NCBI GenBank assembly: GCA_026075535.2
Contig: AP026542.1
Location: 3,162,001-3,226,000, forward strand
DNA length: 64,000 nt
Source: Tricholoma matsutake
Taxonomy: Eukaryota; Basidiomycota; Agaricomycetes; Agaricales; Tricholomataceae
Direction: 5' to 3'
This document shows, piece after piece, positions 34,447-46,797 of this stretch (its first letter is position 1; each line of letters opens with the position of its first letter). The notes beneath the pieces were generated by a model that was not told the origin of the DNA, made no database searches, and saw nothing but the letters and a program-made list of their open reading frames with translations. Position numbers and translations under genes: made by a program.

Positions 34447-36139
34447 ATGCCATCTAACATTCTGGAATCACAACTGGCTGGTCAAAACCTTGACGCCCTC
34501 GTCGTAGGCGCAGGCTTTGCAGGTGTGTATGAGCTTCACAATCTTCGCAAACTTGGCTACAATGTGAAGGCCTTCGAGGCTGGAGGTGATTTGGGAGGCA
34601 CATGGTACTGGAACTGCTATCCCGGCATTCGGGTTGATTCAGACTACTCCATCTACCAGTTCGCAATGGACGATTTGTGGAAGGATTGGAATTTCACAGA
34701 GCGTTTCCCGGCAGGGGCAGAGGTTCATAAGTATTTCCATTACCTCGACAAGAAACTTGATCTCAGCCGTGACATCGTGTATAACACTCGCGTCGTCTCA
34801 GCCGAGTTTAACGCGACCACGAATCGCTGGGCCGTGACCACACAGGACGGCAGCGTCGTCCATCCTCGTTTCCTCCTCATGTGTGTCGGCACATCCGCGA
34901 AACCTTACACCCCTGCCTTCAAGGGACTTGACACGTTCAAAGGAGAACGCCACCATGCGAGCCGTTGGCCCCGCGAAGGAGTTAATTTCGAGGGCAAGCG
35001 CATCGGAATCATAGGGACTGGCGCTTCAGGGGTTCAGATCATACAGGAAGCCGGCAAGCAGGCCTCCCATCTCACAGTCTTCCAACGCACTCCCATGCTC
35101 ACGCTGCCCATGATGCAGCACAAAGTAGACGAGAAGACGCAGGAGCAGTTCAAGAAGGACCTCCATCCCGTCATCCTCCGCCGACGCGAACAGACGTCAG
35201 GAGGCTTCCAGATGGACTTCCTCATGAAAAGCGTCTTTGACGTTACGCCGGAGGAACGTGAGCTCTTCTGGGAACTACTGTGGTCGAGAGGGGGGTTCTA
35301 CTTTTGGTTAGAGGCGTTTGAAGACACATTCCGTAATCAGCGCGCGAACGATGAGGTGTACAAGTTTTGGAAGAAGAAGGTTAGGGCAAGAATCAACGAT
35401 CCAGAGCTGCAGAAAATTCTCGCCCCTGATGTTCCTCACCATCCTTTTGGCGTCAAGCGTCCCTGCTTGGAGCAGAATTATTATGAAGTCTTTAACCAGC
35501 CCAATACTACCCTCGTCGACATCAACGAAAATCCCATCGTTGAGATCACCCCTGAGGGCGTCAAGACTCAGGATGGCACTGAGCATGAGTTCGACATCCT
35601 TGTTCTAGCCACCGGTTACGATGCCGTCACTGGAAGTATGGCACAAATCGACATACGAGGAACAGATGGTGTTCTTATTCGTGATAAGTGGGCAAAGGCC
35701 GGACTTGCGACGTATCTCGGTATGACCGTCGCCGACTTCCCCAACATGTTCTTCGTGTATGGGCCACAAAGCCCCACCGCGTTGAGCAATGGTCCGACCT
35801 CTATTGTGCGTCTTATCTATGCTCTCCTGCTCACGTATTTTTTTGACTTGTTATATACAGGAACAACAAGGTGCCTGGGTCGTTAAGTGCTTGGAGCACT
35901 TGAAGGCCCACGACATCACGCGTATCGAGGCCACACAAGCAGCCCAGTCAAACTATTCGAAGTTCTTAAATGAAGCTTACGGAATGTACCTCTGGGGTAA
36001 GGCTAAATCTTGGTATAACGGCTCTAATATTCCGGGGAAGAGGGTCGAGCCATTGATATTCACCGCTGGTCTTCCACTCTACAACCAGATGTGCAATGAG
36101 AGTGCTGAGAAGGGATATGACGGATTTGTCTTGTCTTGA
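34447..36139 (+). CDS. Baeyer-Villiger-type flavin monooxygenase (two exons)
   Basis: This FAD- and NADPH-dependent monooxygenase uses molecular oxygen to turn ketones into esters or lactones; the substrate is unknown. Exon 1 is 34447-35805 and exon 2 is 35861-36139 (TGA 36137-36139), 545 residues, normal for class B monooxygenases. The FAD-binding GAGFAG is at residues 21-26 and NADPH-binding GTGASG at 190-195. FKGERHHASRWP at 164-175 matches the Baeyer-Villiger fingerprint FxGxxxHxxxWP exactly, and ATGYD is at 388-392. Without splicing the frame ends early at 35886. There are no lesions; CpG is retained, unlike the transposons. It stands alone, so it is not visibly part of a secondary-metabolite cluster. 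A 4-hydroxyacetophenone-type enzyme is also possible. Confidence 0.92.
35806..35860 (+). other. Intron of the monooxygenase gene (55 nt)
   Basis: GTGCGT...ATACAG, with a TTGACTT branch-site candidate about 17 nt before the acceptor. Splicing joins GPTSI to EQQGAWVVK, the order expected in the family. Confidence 0.85.
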
Positions 36140-36690
36140 GGGTTGCGTAGAAGTAAGATATCACCGCTTAAAATAAGCCACTATGTAGATTAGAAGGATT
36201 GTGTTGTAACATTAGAACCAGTGGGCACCTGATAATAAAACACACCTTCACGTTCGTGAGATGTAGAGAGGTTGAGAGCGATGGTGCTTTTATTTCTTAG
36301 TGACAAAAAATGACTCGAGACAATTTATGAACAAATAAACAAACCTTTTACTTAGTAAGCACAAAGTTGAAAGACTGCTCCGCATCATTGCCGCATCACC
36401 ACCTTGATGCGACGCGCAATCATATCATTCACTGACAACTTATTCCATGTCCGGCAACCTTGTGTTATGTCAACTAGGCTGTGTAAATGTGGCAAATTTG
36501 TTAGCATACGAACTAGACAGCGACATGCGAAAGATTGCGAGGCACCCGGATCACTATGATCTGCAGCTACCAGTTGGCAGTAGTACATCTGAGTCTGTGT
36601 CACCCATGTCATTTTCACAGTCGTTGTATCAGTTCGTCGTCCTCCAACAAAGGTACACAATAATACAAACTTACTAGACATTTACACACA
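36140..36690. other. 3' flank of the monooxygenase gene
   Basis: AATAAA-like GATAATAAAACAC near 36230 may direct polyadenylation about 90 bases after the stop. The rest holds no gene I can support. Confidence 0.5.
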
Positions 36691-36740
36691 ACTTGCATCA
36701 TTCAGGTGAAAACAGACCATCATCATCTCATGGGCAGCGG

Positions 36741-37751
36741 TGGGACGACAATGAGGATCAAGGGGGTGGTGGAACAGGAAAAACTGACATCCACTCACCT
36801 TTTTTATTTCACGACCTCCATCGACCTCCCCCCCTTCCTGCCATATATGGTAATTTCCCATCATATGATTTTTCCCAAGCAATTTTCACAAAAATTTTCG
36901 TCGCTGACTATAGTATTGACTTCCTAGCACAGCCCTTGTGCTTCCTACTATGCTAGCTATGATTTTGGATTCGATGTCACTATGTCCTGCATAGGGCATG
37001 ACATGGGTAACTGCCGGGTATATTTTGTGGTACCCGCACCCATACCCATCAACACCATACCCCTACGGTTAAGGGTGTGGTATTACTGTGGGTTTCGGTG
37101 GGTTACCCATCATTATTCGCGGGTTTTGACATGAATATGTATTTTAATAATATAATTACACTAGATTAAACTAATATATCGAACAAGAAACCCCCCCCCA
37201 CTCACGTTTGCAGCCGTGTGCAGCGAGAGGGGGGGGGGGGGGGGTGGTGGCCGTAGTCACCCAGGACAAAACTTGTTGCTCCCTGTTTCCACCCCATGAG
37301 CAGTTGCTCATGGCAGCGGTTGGGGGTGCTGTTGTGGTGGTGGTCCTCGGGTCCGCTGCTGCTTGTCATTGTCATCCCACCTGTGATCCACCCCACAAGC
37401 AGTTGCTTGTGAGGCTGGGGGTGGGGTGTGTCATTTCTTGTTCATCGCTGCTCCCATCCCTGTTATCCACCTTGTGAGCAGAGGGTCACAACGGTGGTGG
37501 GGTGGTGCTGTCGATGGTGTTGTCTCGTTGTTATAGCACCATTAGAACCTAAAAGTCAAATAAAGGCACTAGTTAGTTAGGAAAAAACAAGAACAAAAAA
37601 TAGAGAAAAAAACCTAGGGCCCAAACGACGATAGACATCGTTTGGGCTGGTTATAGCACCATTAGAACCTAAAAGTTGAATAAAAACATTAGTTAGTTAG
37701 GAAAAAACAAGAACAAAAGATAGAAAAAAAAAACCTAGGGCCCAAACGATG
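36741..37751. repeat. Mosaic repeat block with a 120-bp tandem duplication
   Basis: It shares units with 18830-20470. GAGCAGTTGCTC is at 37298-37309 within CCACCCCATGAGCAG, followed by GGTTGGGGGTGCTG; a variant CAAGCAGTTGCTTG lies near 37390. A G16 run is at about 37229-37244. A 120-bp unit starting GTTATAGCACCATTAGAACC is repeated at 37530 and 37650. Each copy leads into CCTAGGGCCCAAACGA, and the first copy carries the whole hairpin (GGGCCCAAACGACGA, ATCGTTTGGG). The second hairpin is cut by the LTR of Ty3-D at 37752. No protein is recognised. Confidence 0.6.
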
Positions 37752-37925
37752 TGTAAAGGTTCAGTCCTTTATGCAGTCTTACTCACTACAGACACCCAGA
37801 GCTTGACCAAATGGTATTGCTGTAGGTATGGTAGTAGTGTAAGAAAGGTCCTTACCTAATACTAAACCAGTACCAAATAAGGAATGTGCCGGGGGTACAA
37901 GTAAGTATAAACAAGTTTCATTACA
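37752..37925 (-). repeat. 3' LTR of Ty3-D (174 bp)
   Basis: On the minus strand it starts TGTAATGAAACTTG right after a purine-rich tract and ends GAACCTTTACA. The ends TGTAA/TTACA are inverted. The only LTR copy is here, so the boundaries rest on end structure and the adjacent tract. Confidence 0.65.
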
Positions 37926-38097
37926 TGCCCCCTTTTGAGATTGCTTGGTGCAATCTAAGTAAAGTAAAGGAGAGTGAGAAAAGTAAAGGAACAATTGTAA
38001 GTAATTGTCCATATAATAAGAGATAAGAACCATGGGTGGGCCATTAGGACCCAACCATATCAGTCCTCTGTATGTGGGCGGTGGTGAAGGCAGCGAG

Positions 38098-40980
38098 TTA
38101 GATAGTGGGGCGCAACGCAAAAGGGGATGATGGTGAGTGTGGTTGTGACAGGGGCGGGTGGCCGTTCTCTTCATCTAGGTCCATCTCCTCCACGGATGGC
38201 AGTACCTCAGTGGAGGTGGTTGGGCCTGCAGTCGGTTCTCCCATTTCCTCGTCCTCGGTTGTGGGTTGTGCTGGCTCCCACTCCACAATAGGGTCATCGG
38301 CGGCACATCAGGCAAAGAGTTGGCTGATGTGGGGGTCTTCCCCCACTAGTAACCAGTCGCGGCTGTCATCAAGGAAGTAGTGGTCGTGGTCCTCCTCGGT
38401 GGTTCGCAGCATGTGGATTCGACCCACGTCCTCCACTGTCAGGGTATACCACCCATCCCACTCAGGAATGGCTGGGGGCAGGCCATGCACACCCAACCAG
38501 TGGATGCATTCATTGTCCACATCCTGGTAGTTTGCCTCAGCTTTGGGGGAGTGGTTGTAGTGATGGTTGAGGTAGTGGAGGCCATAGGTATAGGTGTAGT
38601 CCACCCAGGTGAGAGGAATGTGGTTGGTGGCCAGGGTAGCCAGGACTTCATCAGTGGTGAGTTCAGGGCCCCAATGCTCTCCAAAGTCTATCCGTGTCAG
38701 GGTGACTGACCCGGGAGGGGAAATGAAGGGTTCAATGGAGGGGGCCTGTGTCGATGAGTCTGTGAGATACTCAGCATAGCGACCAGGTACCATGATGATA
38801 CCAGCAAAGTGGCAGATGAACAATGCCCAACCAGAGGTGGATGTGGGGCACAGTGCCCCAGTTGGAACCCAAAGACGCTGCGATAGTGAACCTGGAGGGC
38901 ATAATCAAAGGCCACACTGATGAATTGGTTTGGGGTCCCGGGGCATCCATGATACAATATGTATCATGCCCAGTCAGCCAGCATGAACGGTTGGTCGGTG
39001 TTGGGGGCAGCCAGACCTGGATTGTTGTGGTGAGGGCCAGTGAGAGTCCACGATGACATGTCATGGGGGATGCGTTCGTGAGCCCAGATGGGGTGACCCT
39101 TCACAAAAGGAGGAGTTAAGTGGGAGGGGCGGTAGTCATCCTCCAGTGCCGTTAGCATCACTCGGTCCCGTCAACAATGCGAGCAGAGGGATGTCAGCTG
39201 TCATAGTTCGCCTAACAGTAGGAAGCCCTCTGCACGATTAATGGCAAGTTCGTGGGGGTTGGCGATGAGGGCTGCAAGGTTGTGCACTTCCTGGGGATTC
39301 ATGGGGAGGCCATGCCTCACCACGTAGTACAGCTGATGGTTGTCCTCAGGGGTGTACGGTGTCACGCCGTCCATTTCTGCCCTCGCTGCCCTCGCTGCCA
39401 TGTTCCCTGCAAGGACACGATTTGAGGAGGGGGAGTGGTAAAAGTGCCAGGCCAGCATTCCATGGAATGTGTTGTTACATTCCAGAAACTGGCTGACTGT
39501 CACCACCCCTAGGCTGTCCGGCACCCGCCCTGGTCGCAACTTGTTGTATTGATGATGTCGGCATATCTCCTCCTCGACATTCTTTCCCTTATTCTTCAGT
39601 TTCTTATTGTGCTCTTTCTTAATCTTGTGGTTATGAGCAAGCCATTGTTCCACCTGCTGCTTAGTCTCGCCCTCTATCGGGTCCCACAAGTCCTGCCTCC
39701 ACTTGTCATTGTTGACTGAGTCATCAATTGTCTCTGACAGGAGGGGTTGCTCTGGTGACGTATCAATGGGAGGAGCGGGCACACAGGGAAGAGCAGTAGG
39801 CATGACATATGTGGTGGGTACTGGAGCTTGTCCCTCCCCTCGTCTAAGTTTCCTAGTCGAGGCTTTTGGGGGAGGAGGTTCGGTAGCCTCATCCTCCTTA
39901 GGTGCCTCCTCGACATAGGGCTTATGTGGTGCGGCTTCAGAAGCAGATTACAGAGGCCCTTGTGCTTGTTGTGGGCAAGGATGTGCCTCTTGTGCTGGTT
40001 CGAGCGCTTCAGATGGTTGGGTGGTCAATACCCCGCCATTGTCAATGCTGTGTTTACATTTTTGTTGATGAGCAGTGTTGTCTACGTTGTCATGACAGGG
40101 GGATGCGGGGTATTTGTGCGTGGCTCGTATGAGGCGTGTTTCTGCATCTTGTTGTGCCCGCTTTGCCTTCTCGAGTTTGTCCCAGAGGCTGTCAATCTTG
40201 TCAAGTAGTCGCCCAATGACTACTTGCATGAGACTGTCTCCCTCTAGGAAGTCGGCGAGACTTGGGTCTAAGTCAGCTCTGTCAAGCTGACAGAGTAGCT
40301 CGTCCAGCTGCTCGACACGTTCAACTTCCTCCAATTCCTGCTCAACTAACTCCTCCTCCATTGCCCATGTCTTGCCTTTTCCTTTTGTCTGGGCGGGTTG
40401 AATAGACCCTCCCTGGTGAGTAGGTTGGGGAGGTCGGCGAGCTTTGTCTCTCCATGTCCATTACCTCGTTGTGTTGTCAACTAGGCTTGGAACATGTAAG
40501 TTGTAGGGGCAGTGCAATCAGGCTGGGTTTGCCCCACCCCGTAGACGGGATTGGTTGATTCTGGGGCCCGCCGAGCAGTGTGTACGTGGGTCCCTGTGCA
40601 TATCCTCCAGCATAGTAGGGAGGCAGCGAGGCATTTCCAAACCCTCCCATCATCGGGGGATTCACATAAGTTACAAATCCCTGTCTGAAATTGGGGAGGG
40701 TTGTGGCTGCTGTTGTTGCTGCTGCTGCTGGGTGGGTGGTTGTGGCACCTGATATGCCCTTCCCCCCCTTCCAGAGCTCATTCCAGGGGTCAAGTTTTGA
40801 GGGTTCCTGTGGGTAGAAGCCTGGGAGACGTTGCAATAGTATTCATGAGACATGTTGGTGGTGTTGAGTTGTGGTGTTTTTGGTAAGGCGGCGGAAAGTG
40901 TGTGAAGTGTAGGCATGGGATTTGAAGGCCGAAGTTTTTTGGGTTTCAACTTGCACGTGATTGTTAACGGTAATTTTGAG
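38098..40980 (-). pseudogene. Unrecognised coding-like block between Ty3-D chromodomain and LTR
   Basis: This stretch of nearly 2.9 kb reads like the broken remains of one or two proteins in several frames: 40949-40671 and 40836-40477 (Gln/Pro/Gly-rich N-terminus with a polyQ run near 40710), 40361-39948 (acidic coiled-coil-like, MEEELVEQELEEVERVEQ), 39803-39201 (basic KKEHNKKLKNKGKNVEEE, then a His/Trp-rich part), 38823-38308 and 38286-38098 (same frame, one TGA between, acidic tail EEMDLDEENG). I recognise no family. No signal peptide or clear membrane segment is seen, so an envelope protein is not supported. It could be an accessory gene of Ty3-D or a captured host gene. Confidence 0.5.
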
Positions 40981-41068
40981 TTTAAGTTTTGTTGTGTATA
41001 GTTGTATCATGGCACTGCCACCATTAGTCCATTAGCAGTCATGACTCCAAGCTCGTGCCCGCCGCGGA

Positions 41069-44000
41069 TTACCTTCTCCTGGGTAGTTGTGCAGGGCGTT
41101 GGATGCCATGCACCTCCAGGTAACGGTCAAGTGCCTCCAAGTCCTTACAGGTCTTGTAGGACTCCCACATTGTGTCTCCCAAGCTCCAACAGACCTCAAA
41201 CTTGAGGTTCTCAAGCTTGGTTCCTTTTTCCCAATGATGCCCTAGGATCTCGTCAACAAACCACTCATGGTCATCAGCCACACCAAAATTGTATGGCTCT
41301 GGGTGGGCTCGGTTAGGGAACAGAGCATCTGACGACACTATGTATGGCCTTAACAGAGTTATGTGAAATTTAGGAACGATTCTTCGTTCCTGTAGTGCCA
41401 CTGGCAGCTCTAGCGTGTATGTCGAGTTGCTCAAGTCGGCTTTTGCAACTTTGTAGGGGCCTAGGTACTTAGGGCAGAGTTTCCTCACCCTGCCCTTGGG
41501 TAGGTTCAGATTCTTTGTGGAGAGGTACATGAGATTGCCTGGTGATATCGTGGGTTCCTTTCTTCAACATGTATTAGCATTTTGAGTCTGGAAGACCCTT
41601 GCCTCAATGATTGAGTCATGGGCTTCAGCTAAATTCTGCAAGGCTTGGCCCGTGAAGGCTTTTATGCCTTTGGGTATGATCTTGTTGGAGCGTAGTTCTT
41701 TGATCATGGAGGGCATATACCCTCCATTGAGTTCAAAGGGTGCGTACTTGGTTGTTTCCAACACGCTGGCATTGATGGCAAATTCTGTCATGTCGACCCG
41801 GTCTACCCAGTCCTTCTGGTCGTGCCATACTATGGTTTGAAAGATCTGGCCAACATTATGATTCACGCGTTCCATTTGGCCATCAGTTTGGGGATGGAAC
41901 GACGTAGACATTAGGAGCTTAGCACCTAATATCCTATGAAGTTCCCTCCACCACTTTGATGTAAACTTCAAGTCTCGATTGCTTACGATTGAGCTGGGAA
42001 GCCCATGCAGGTGAACAATCTCTCTGCGGTATATCCAAGAGAGGTCCGTTGCCATCATTTTCGCATGTACTGGGATGAGGTGTACCATACTCATCATCCT
42101 GCATATGATTACCCACAGGTAATTAATTCCCTTGGATTTGGGGAAAGGGCCTATAAAGTCCATTCCTATTGAACCCCAAGGTTTCGTGGGGATGGTTAAT
42201 GGGTGCAATTTACCCATTGGTTTCTTTGTCGAACCCTTCGCATGGGTGCAAGCCTCACACAATGCACAAAATTTGCGGAGGTCCTTTCCCATCTGTGGCC
42301 ACCAGTACCATCATCAAAGGTACTCAGTGGTACATTGGGCACCATAGTGACCCAGCGTGTTATGTGCTTGGTCAATCAGTTGGGTTAGGATGCCATGGTC
42401 CTGTGGCATACACACCACTGTATTGCCATGTGGGTTTGTTGTCCAGATGAGTCCTTCATGTAGGGAGAAGCCGTCATAGTCTTGCAGCTTCTCCTTGATC
42501 AGTTTGAAGAACTCATCGTGGGCATAACCTGCCTTGACTGCCTGGAGGAAGTGGTTATCCTCCAGGTACTCTGGCTTGTTATTTGGGTAGCGCTGGAATA
42601 GCAAATCCCCCAATGTAATACTCTCATTGGGCTCATTGATGGATTCTTGGTCTGGGATCATATGGTCCCTGATGTCGGATTCCTCCATGAGTTGTGCCTT
42701 GAGGTCGCGCTCGTGGATACAGTTCTGTATACGCTGGCTTTGCCTGCACTCACTGGCCCATATTGCTCATAGCTCGATTGTTTGGCCAATCATTTCTTGG
42801 AACCTAGGTCCCGGTAGATCATCCCCTTCAGGGTCTATACACGTGTCAGTGTGTACATACTCGTGGGGCTTGTATATGTTGGTTGCAGTGTCATTCTCAT
42901 AGTATCGGGATAGGCAATCCGCTACTTTGTTGAGATCACCTTTGATGTAAGTGATGTTGAAGTCGAATCGAGACATATAGTCTATCCATCATCATTGACA
43001 ATGGGACATGTCTGACTGCATCTTGAAGAACTCAAGGGCTTTATGATCCATAATTACATGGATCTTATACCCAATGAGCTTATCCTCCCAACATTGGAGT
43101 GATTCGAGGATTGCCAGGGTTTCTAATTCATGGACAGCGTAATTCTGCTGCACTGTTGTGAATTTCTTTGACATGAATCCTGCAGGCCGACATTGTTGCC
43201 ATGTCAGTCCTTGTCCGTACATTGCCCCAACACCAGTTTTCAATGTGTCACATATGAGCCATATCGGTTCAGCCAATTTGGGGTCTATGGGACGTATAAT
43301 TGGTGTTTTCTGGCAGATATGCTTAATCATGTCGAAGCACTGGTGATGGAGTGGATGCCAGTGGAATGGCGTGCCATTCTGTGTCATGGCCATGAGCAGT
43401 CCAGTGTAGGTGGTGATATCGGGCAAGAAGTTTGCCACGTAGTTAACCAGGCCTACGACCCGTTGAATGTCATTGTAATCATGGGGGGTTCTCCAGTCAA
43501 CGATGCAGGCTAGTTTGCCCATATCAGGGTGGATCCCCTTGTCGTCAATGATGTGACCCAGGCAATCTACACTCTTGGAGTAAAGATCACACTTGGATTA
43601 CTTGAGGTATAGGGCGTTGGACCTTAGACGGTCAAACACCTCCTTCAAATGATGCTCGTGGTCTTCGGTCGAACTCAAGAACACAAATATATCATCGAGG
43701 TAGACATGCACATAACGCCCAAGGATGTCATGAAATATTGATGTCATGAGTCGTTGGAAGTGGCTGGTGCATTACAGTCCCCTTGTTGCATGATGTGGCT
43801 AACATACATGCCCATAATTGTTGCGAATGCAGTTTTATCCACATCCTCTGCACGTATGTGGACTTGGTTGTATGCGTCTGAAAGGTCAATTTTTGATTGT
43901 ATCTTTCCTCGTGCTACATCCTCTCGTATCACTTCCTGGTCTGGTAAGGGTGTTACGTCCTTCACCATGTTTTTGTTACGTTGGCATGCATTGATAACCA

Positions 44001-45561
44001 TTCATAAGTGGTTGTCTTTCTTTCTTATGCACAACATTGGTGCCGCTTGGGGCACCGACTTGGGTTCCTACCACCCAGCATTAGCGTATCTATTCACTTT
44101 CGCATAGAATTCATCTCTAAGCGAATTCGGGCATCGTGGTAGGTGATAGTGGTACCGTTTGCTCTTGTCGATTAGGTGAATCTCGTGGTTCACCTCTCAC
44201 CAGGGTGGTAGTACCTCTCAAACTCCATCCATAATATCAGCATAATCGTCATGCCAATGATCACGTAGATGGGAGTATTGGTTGGGAGGAGGTGGCTCCC
44301 AAGTGTCCTTCTGCTTGCCTTTGTCGACTGCAGGTTCAGGTGGACCTTCAGGTGCGTTCAGTTTGGAGGTTATGGATTGGGGCTTCTCGAATCTAGCTCA
44401 TAGTTTTTTGAGGTCCCAGTCCTCTTTCCCAAGTGGTAGTCTTGTAACCATCTGAGCTTTCACCTGATCCACGTGTATGCTACTCATGTATCCTGGGTGA
44501 TGGAAGTCCTCTGGTTCTGAAATCTCATCTTCAGCTGCATTGCAGTACGAGCCCTGAGTTTGGCGACTCTGGGTTCCCTCATACTCCCTCATTGCGGCTA
44601 CAACCTCATTCCATTCCAGTGGCATACATGGATCATGTGCCCACTTGAATTGGGGCTTGGGTATTGGTCTATCTCTGAATGGTCTGGAGCCAGCATATGA
44701 TGCCTGCTCTTTTCGTAGTGGTTCTTCCTCTTCATCATTTGTTACCAGGTCCTCGACCTTGGTCTTCAATGATGTGGGTTGACAGTGCTGCATGTCAGGG
44801 TTAGCATGCCCTGTTGGCTGGCAGTGTTGTACATTACGGTCATCATACTCTACTTTCTTGCCATTTCTTGAACTGCTTTTTGTCGATGGCGGGTTTCCAA
44901 CAGTGGCTTTTGTTGTTGTTGGCCCCTTTTCATCAGTTTTTTTCCATTTCCGGCAGTGGGATACTATTCCCCCCTCCTTCAAGGGTATTTTTATACTCTT
45001 CCTTGGTTAGGAGGACCACCTGCAATCCTTTGGGCAAGGATGGTAATCTTTGCCCTCCCTCTTCGCCTGGGACCTCCTTGACAGTGGGTCATCGTGGGTG
45101 TCCATATAGTCAATTTTTCTGTTTGTCTGTTGCACAATACCGACGTAGACACCCATCTGTATCGGCTAACTCGACTTCCGTGGCAGGATCACTACCCCAT
45201 TGACTACTACCTGGTTATGCTCAAAATTGAGATGTACTCGATTAGCTTGCCTAAACGGTGTACCAATTATCATGTCATAGCAGTCAAAATTCACGATGTC
45301 CATGTAGATGGTGCTGTTTACCCCTGGTGCCATGACCAGGGTTTCCATACCAAAGTTTATGGTGGAGTGGCTACCCACCATTCCCAATTGTAATGTGTGT
45401 GGGTTTGAGAGTGGAAAGGCCGTAATCTCAGCCACCTGTGCGAAGGTGGGCATGATCCCAGTGGTAGTGCTCCCTGAATCCCACAAGGTCCAGGCCTTAA
45501 TTCCCCTATGGACACAAATGTTGCTAAACATTCTTTGTCCTCCTGGATAATTATTGGACAT
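41069..45561 (-). pseudogene. Ty3-D pol (protease to chromodomain), decayed
   Basis: The domains on the minus strand are: protease (LWDSGSTTTGI, about 45480), a linker with Cys/His-poor acidic sequence (44982-44398), RT (KIDLSDAYNQVHI near 43890; YLDDIFVF near 43700), RNase H (DHKALEFF near 43030), integrase zinc region (HNTLGHYG; CALCEACTHAKG), integrase core (MDFIGPFP, SNRDLKFTS, DGQMERVNH, all acidic positions present) and a chromodomain (FVDEILGHHWEKGTK... near 41280). Stops and frameshifts occur near 44000, 43740, 43585, 42990 and 42310. The RT differs clearly from those of A, B and C. Confidence 0.85.
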
Positions 45562-45649
45562 GGATGGGCTGTCTTGGACATCTTCACACGGGCTTTCCTC
45601 AACCTAATCTCTCGAGTCATGGTTCCTTTGTTCATTAGTGTGGCCATTG

Positions 45650-46797
45650 TGTCGCTGCGATGTGATGGTCTCCTACATCAAACATGGGAGTGATAAACTC
45701 AGTTTCAGTCTCTCGTTCATAGAAGCTGTTTTGCTCATAGACATCCATTTCTATGTACTCCTTGTCATCGGTGAGGTTAGTGTCATGGCTGGCATGGGAG
45801 TTGTGAGCTGACAAGTTGCCATCATCTGCTAGCTCCTTGATACCATTCTGGAGGTCCTCGGGTTTCTCTGTGTGAGCTGCCCATACTTGGTCTTTCTCAT
45901 TTTCCTTGCACTTGTCAGCCCAGTGCCCGAGACCTCCACATCTGAAGCATCTCGAGGATTTGGCCTGTGGGCCTGGACCTGGGTGCCCTGTATTGGGTGG
46001 TTTCGCATTGTTACAAAACCTGTGTTGGTGCGCCATGGGTGCCCCCTTGTTGTGATGTTCCTTTGGTTTGATGAACAACTGTTGGTTCTCACTGACATCT
46101 TTAGTGTTTTCCCTTGGCTGTGGTTTCCATATGAAGGTCGTGCCCACCTTTTTCAAGGTTGACTTTGATGGTTTGTGTGGAGTTGATGCCTTCTGAGCAG
46201 GATTTGAGTGCGGGGTCATCTTGTTATAGTAATCCAGTGTCTTCTTCGCTGCCTCATGTCTCTTGGCTTCAGCCACAAAGTCATCAATAGTGTTGACTTC
46301 AGGTGATAAGCCATCCTTAATCATACGCTCATGTATGTAGGCAGGTATAGTATGAAGGAATGTCTCAACAAGTTGGTATGCATCTGGATACACTGCCATG
46401 TTTTGGGCGTAGTCAACAAGGGTGTCATAGAACCCTTGTATGCCTTTATCCTTGGTGTAGCGGGCCACAAAGAATGCGGCACATGCGTCTTGCATCATAG
46501 AGGGATGTATGAAGTGATCATACAGCCTGATCATGACTTCCTTGAATGACCACATTAGTTGGGTCCTTCGAACATGCAATATGTGGTGGTTAAACCACTT
46601 CTTTGCTTCGTTGTCGAGGAATTGGAGAATGTGTAAGACACGTTCCCTATCTCGATCTGCACCTCCACATTGTTTGGCTTTGAACAATACTACCAAGTTG
46701 GCAAGCCAGTTCTCCAAGTCACTGAACTTGGCTCCTCCGATGTACTTGCTGACAGAGCTTGTGTCCATCTTCCTGGTCTTTGCACCTGGTGGGATCA
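45650..46797 (-). pseudogene. Ty3-D gag, N-terminally truncated
   Basis: The capsid domain (KYIGGAKFSDLENWLANLVVLFK, WSFKEVMIRLYDHF) is followed by a basic linker and a CCHC knuckle CFRCGGLGHWADKC near 45940. The open frame continues upstream to 47002, but that part is antisense to Ty3-C and is not gag. The natural start has been lost at the junction. Confidence 0.85.

Larger units (their letters stand above)
37752..46797 (-). mobile_element. Ty3 element D, minus strand, 5'-truncated, with an extra 3' coding block
   Basis: This Ty3 element belongs to another family than A, B, C or E. Order on the minus strand: partial gag (46797 leftward), protease, RT, RNase H, integrase, chromodomain (ending 41069), an extra block (40980-38098), a polypurine tract (CAAAAGGGGGCA) and a 174-bp LTR (37925-37752). 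The 5' LTR and gag start are missing at an abrupt junction with Ty3-C at about 46797. Frameshifts and stops in pol show it is inactive. Confidence 0.82.

Noticed and set aside
37229..37244. G16 homopolymer as a functional G-quadruplex
   Set aside because: A single long run, likely to be polymerase or assembly noise, with no conserved partner runs.
38098..40980. Envelope gene of an errantivirus-like element
   Set aside because: Position would fit, but no signal peptide, cleavage site or membrane anchor is visible, and the protein is polyQ/acidic in character.
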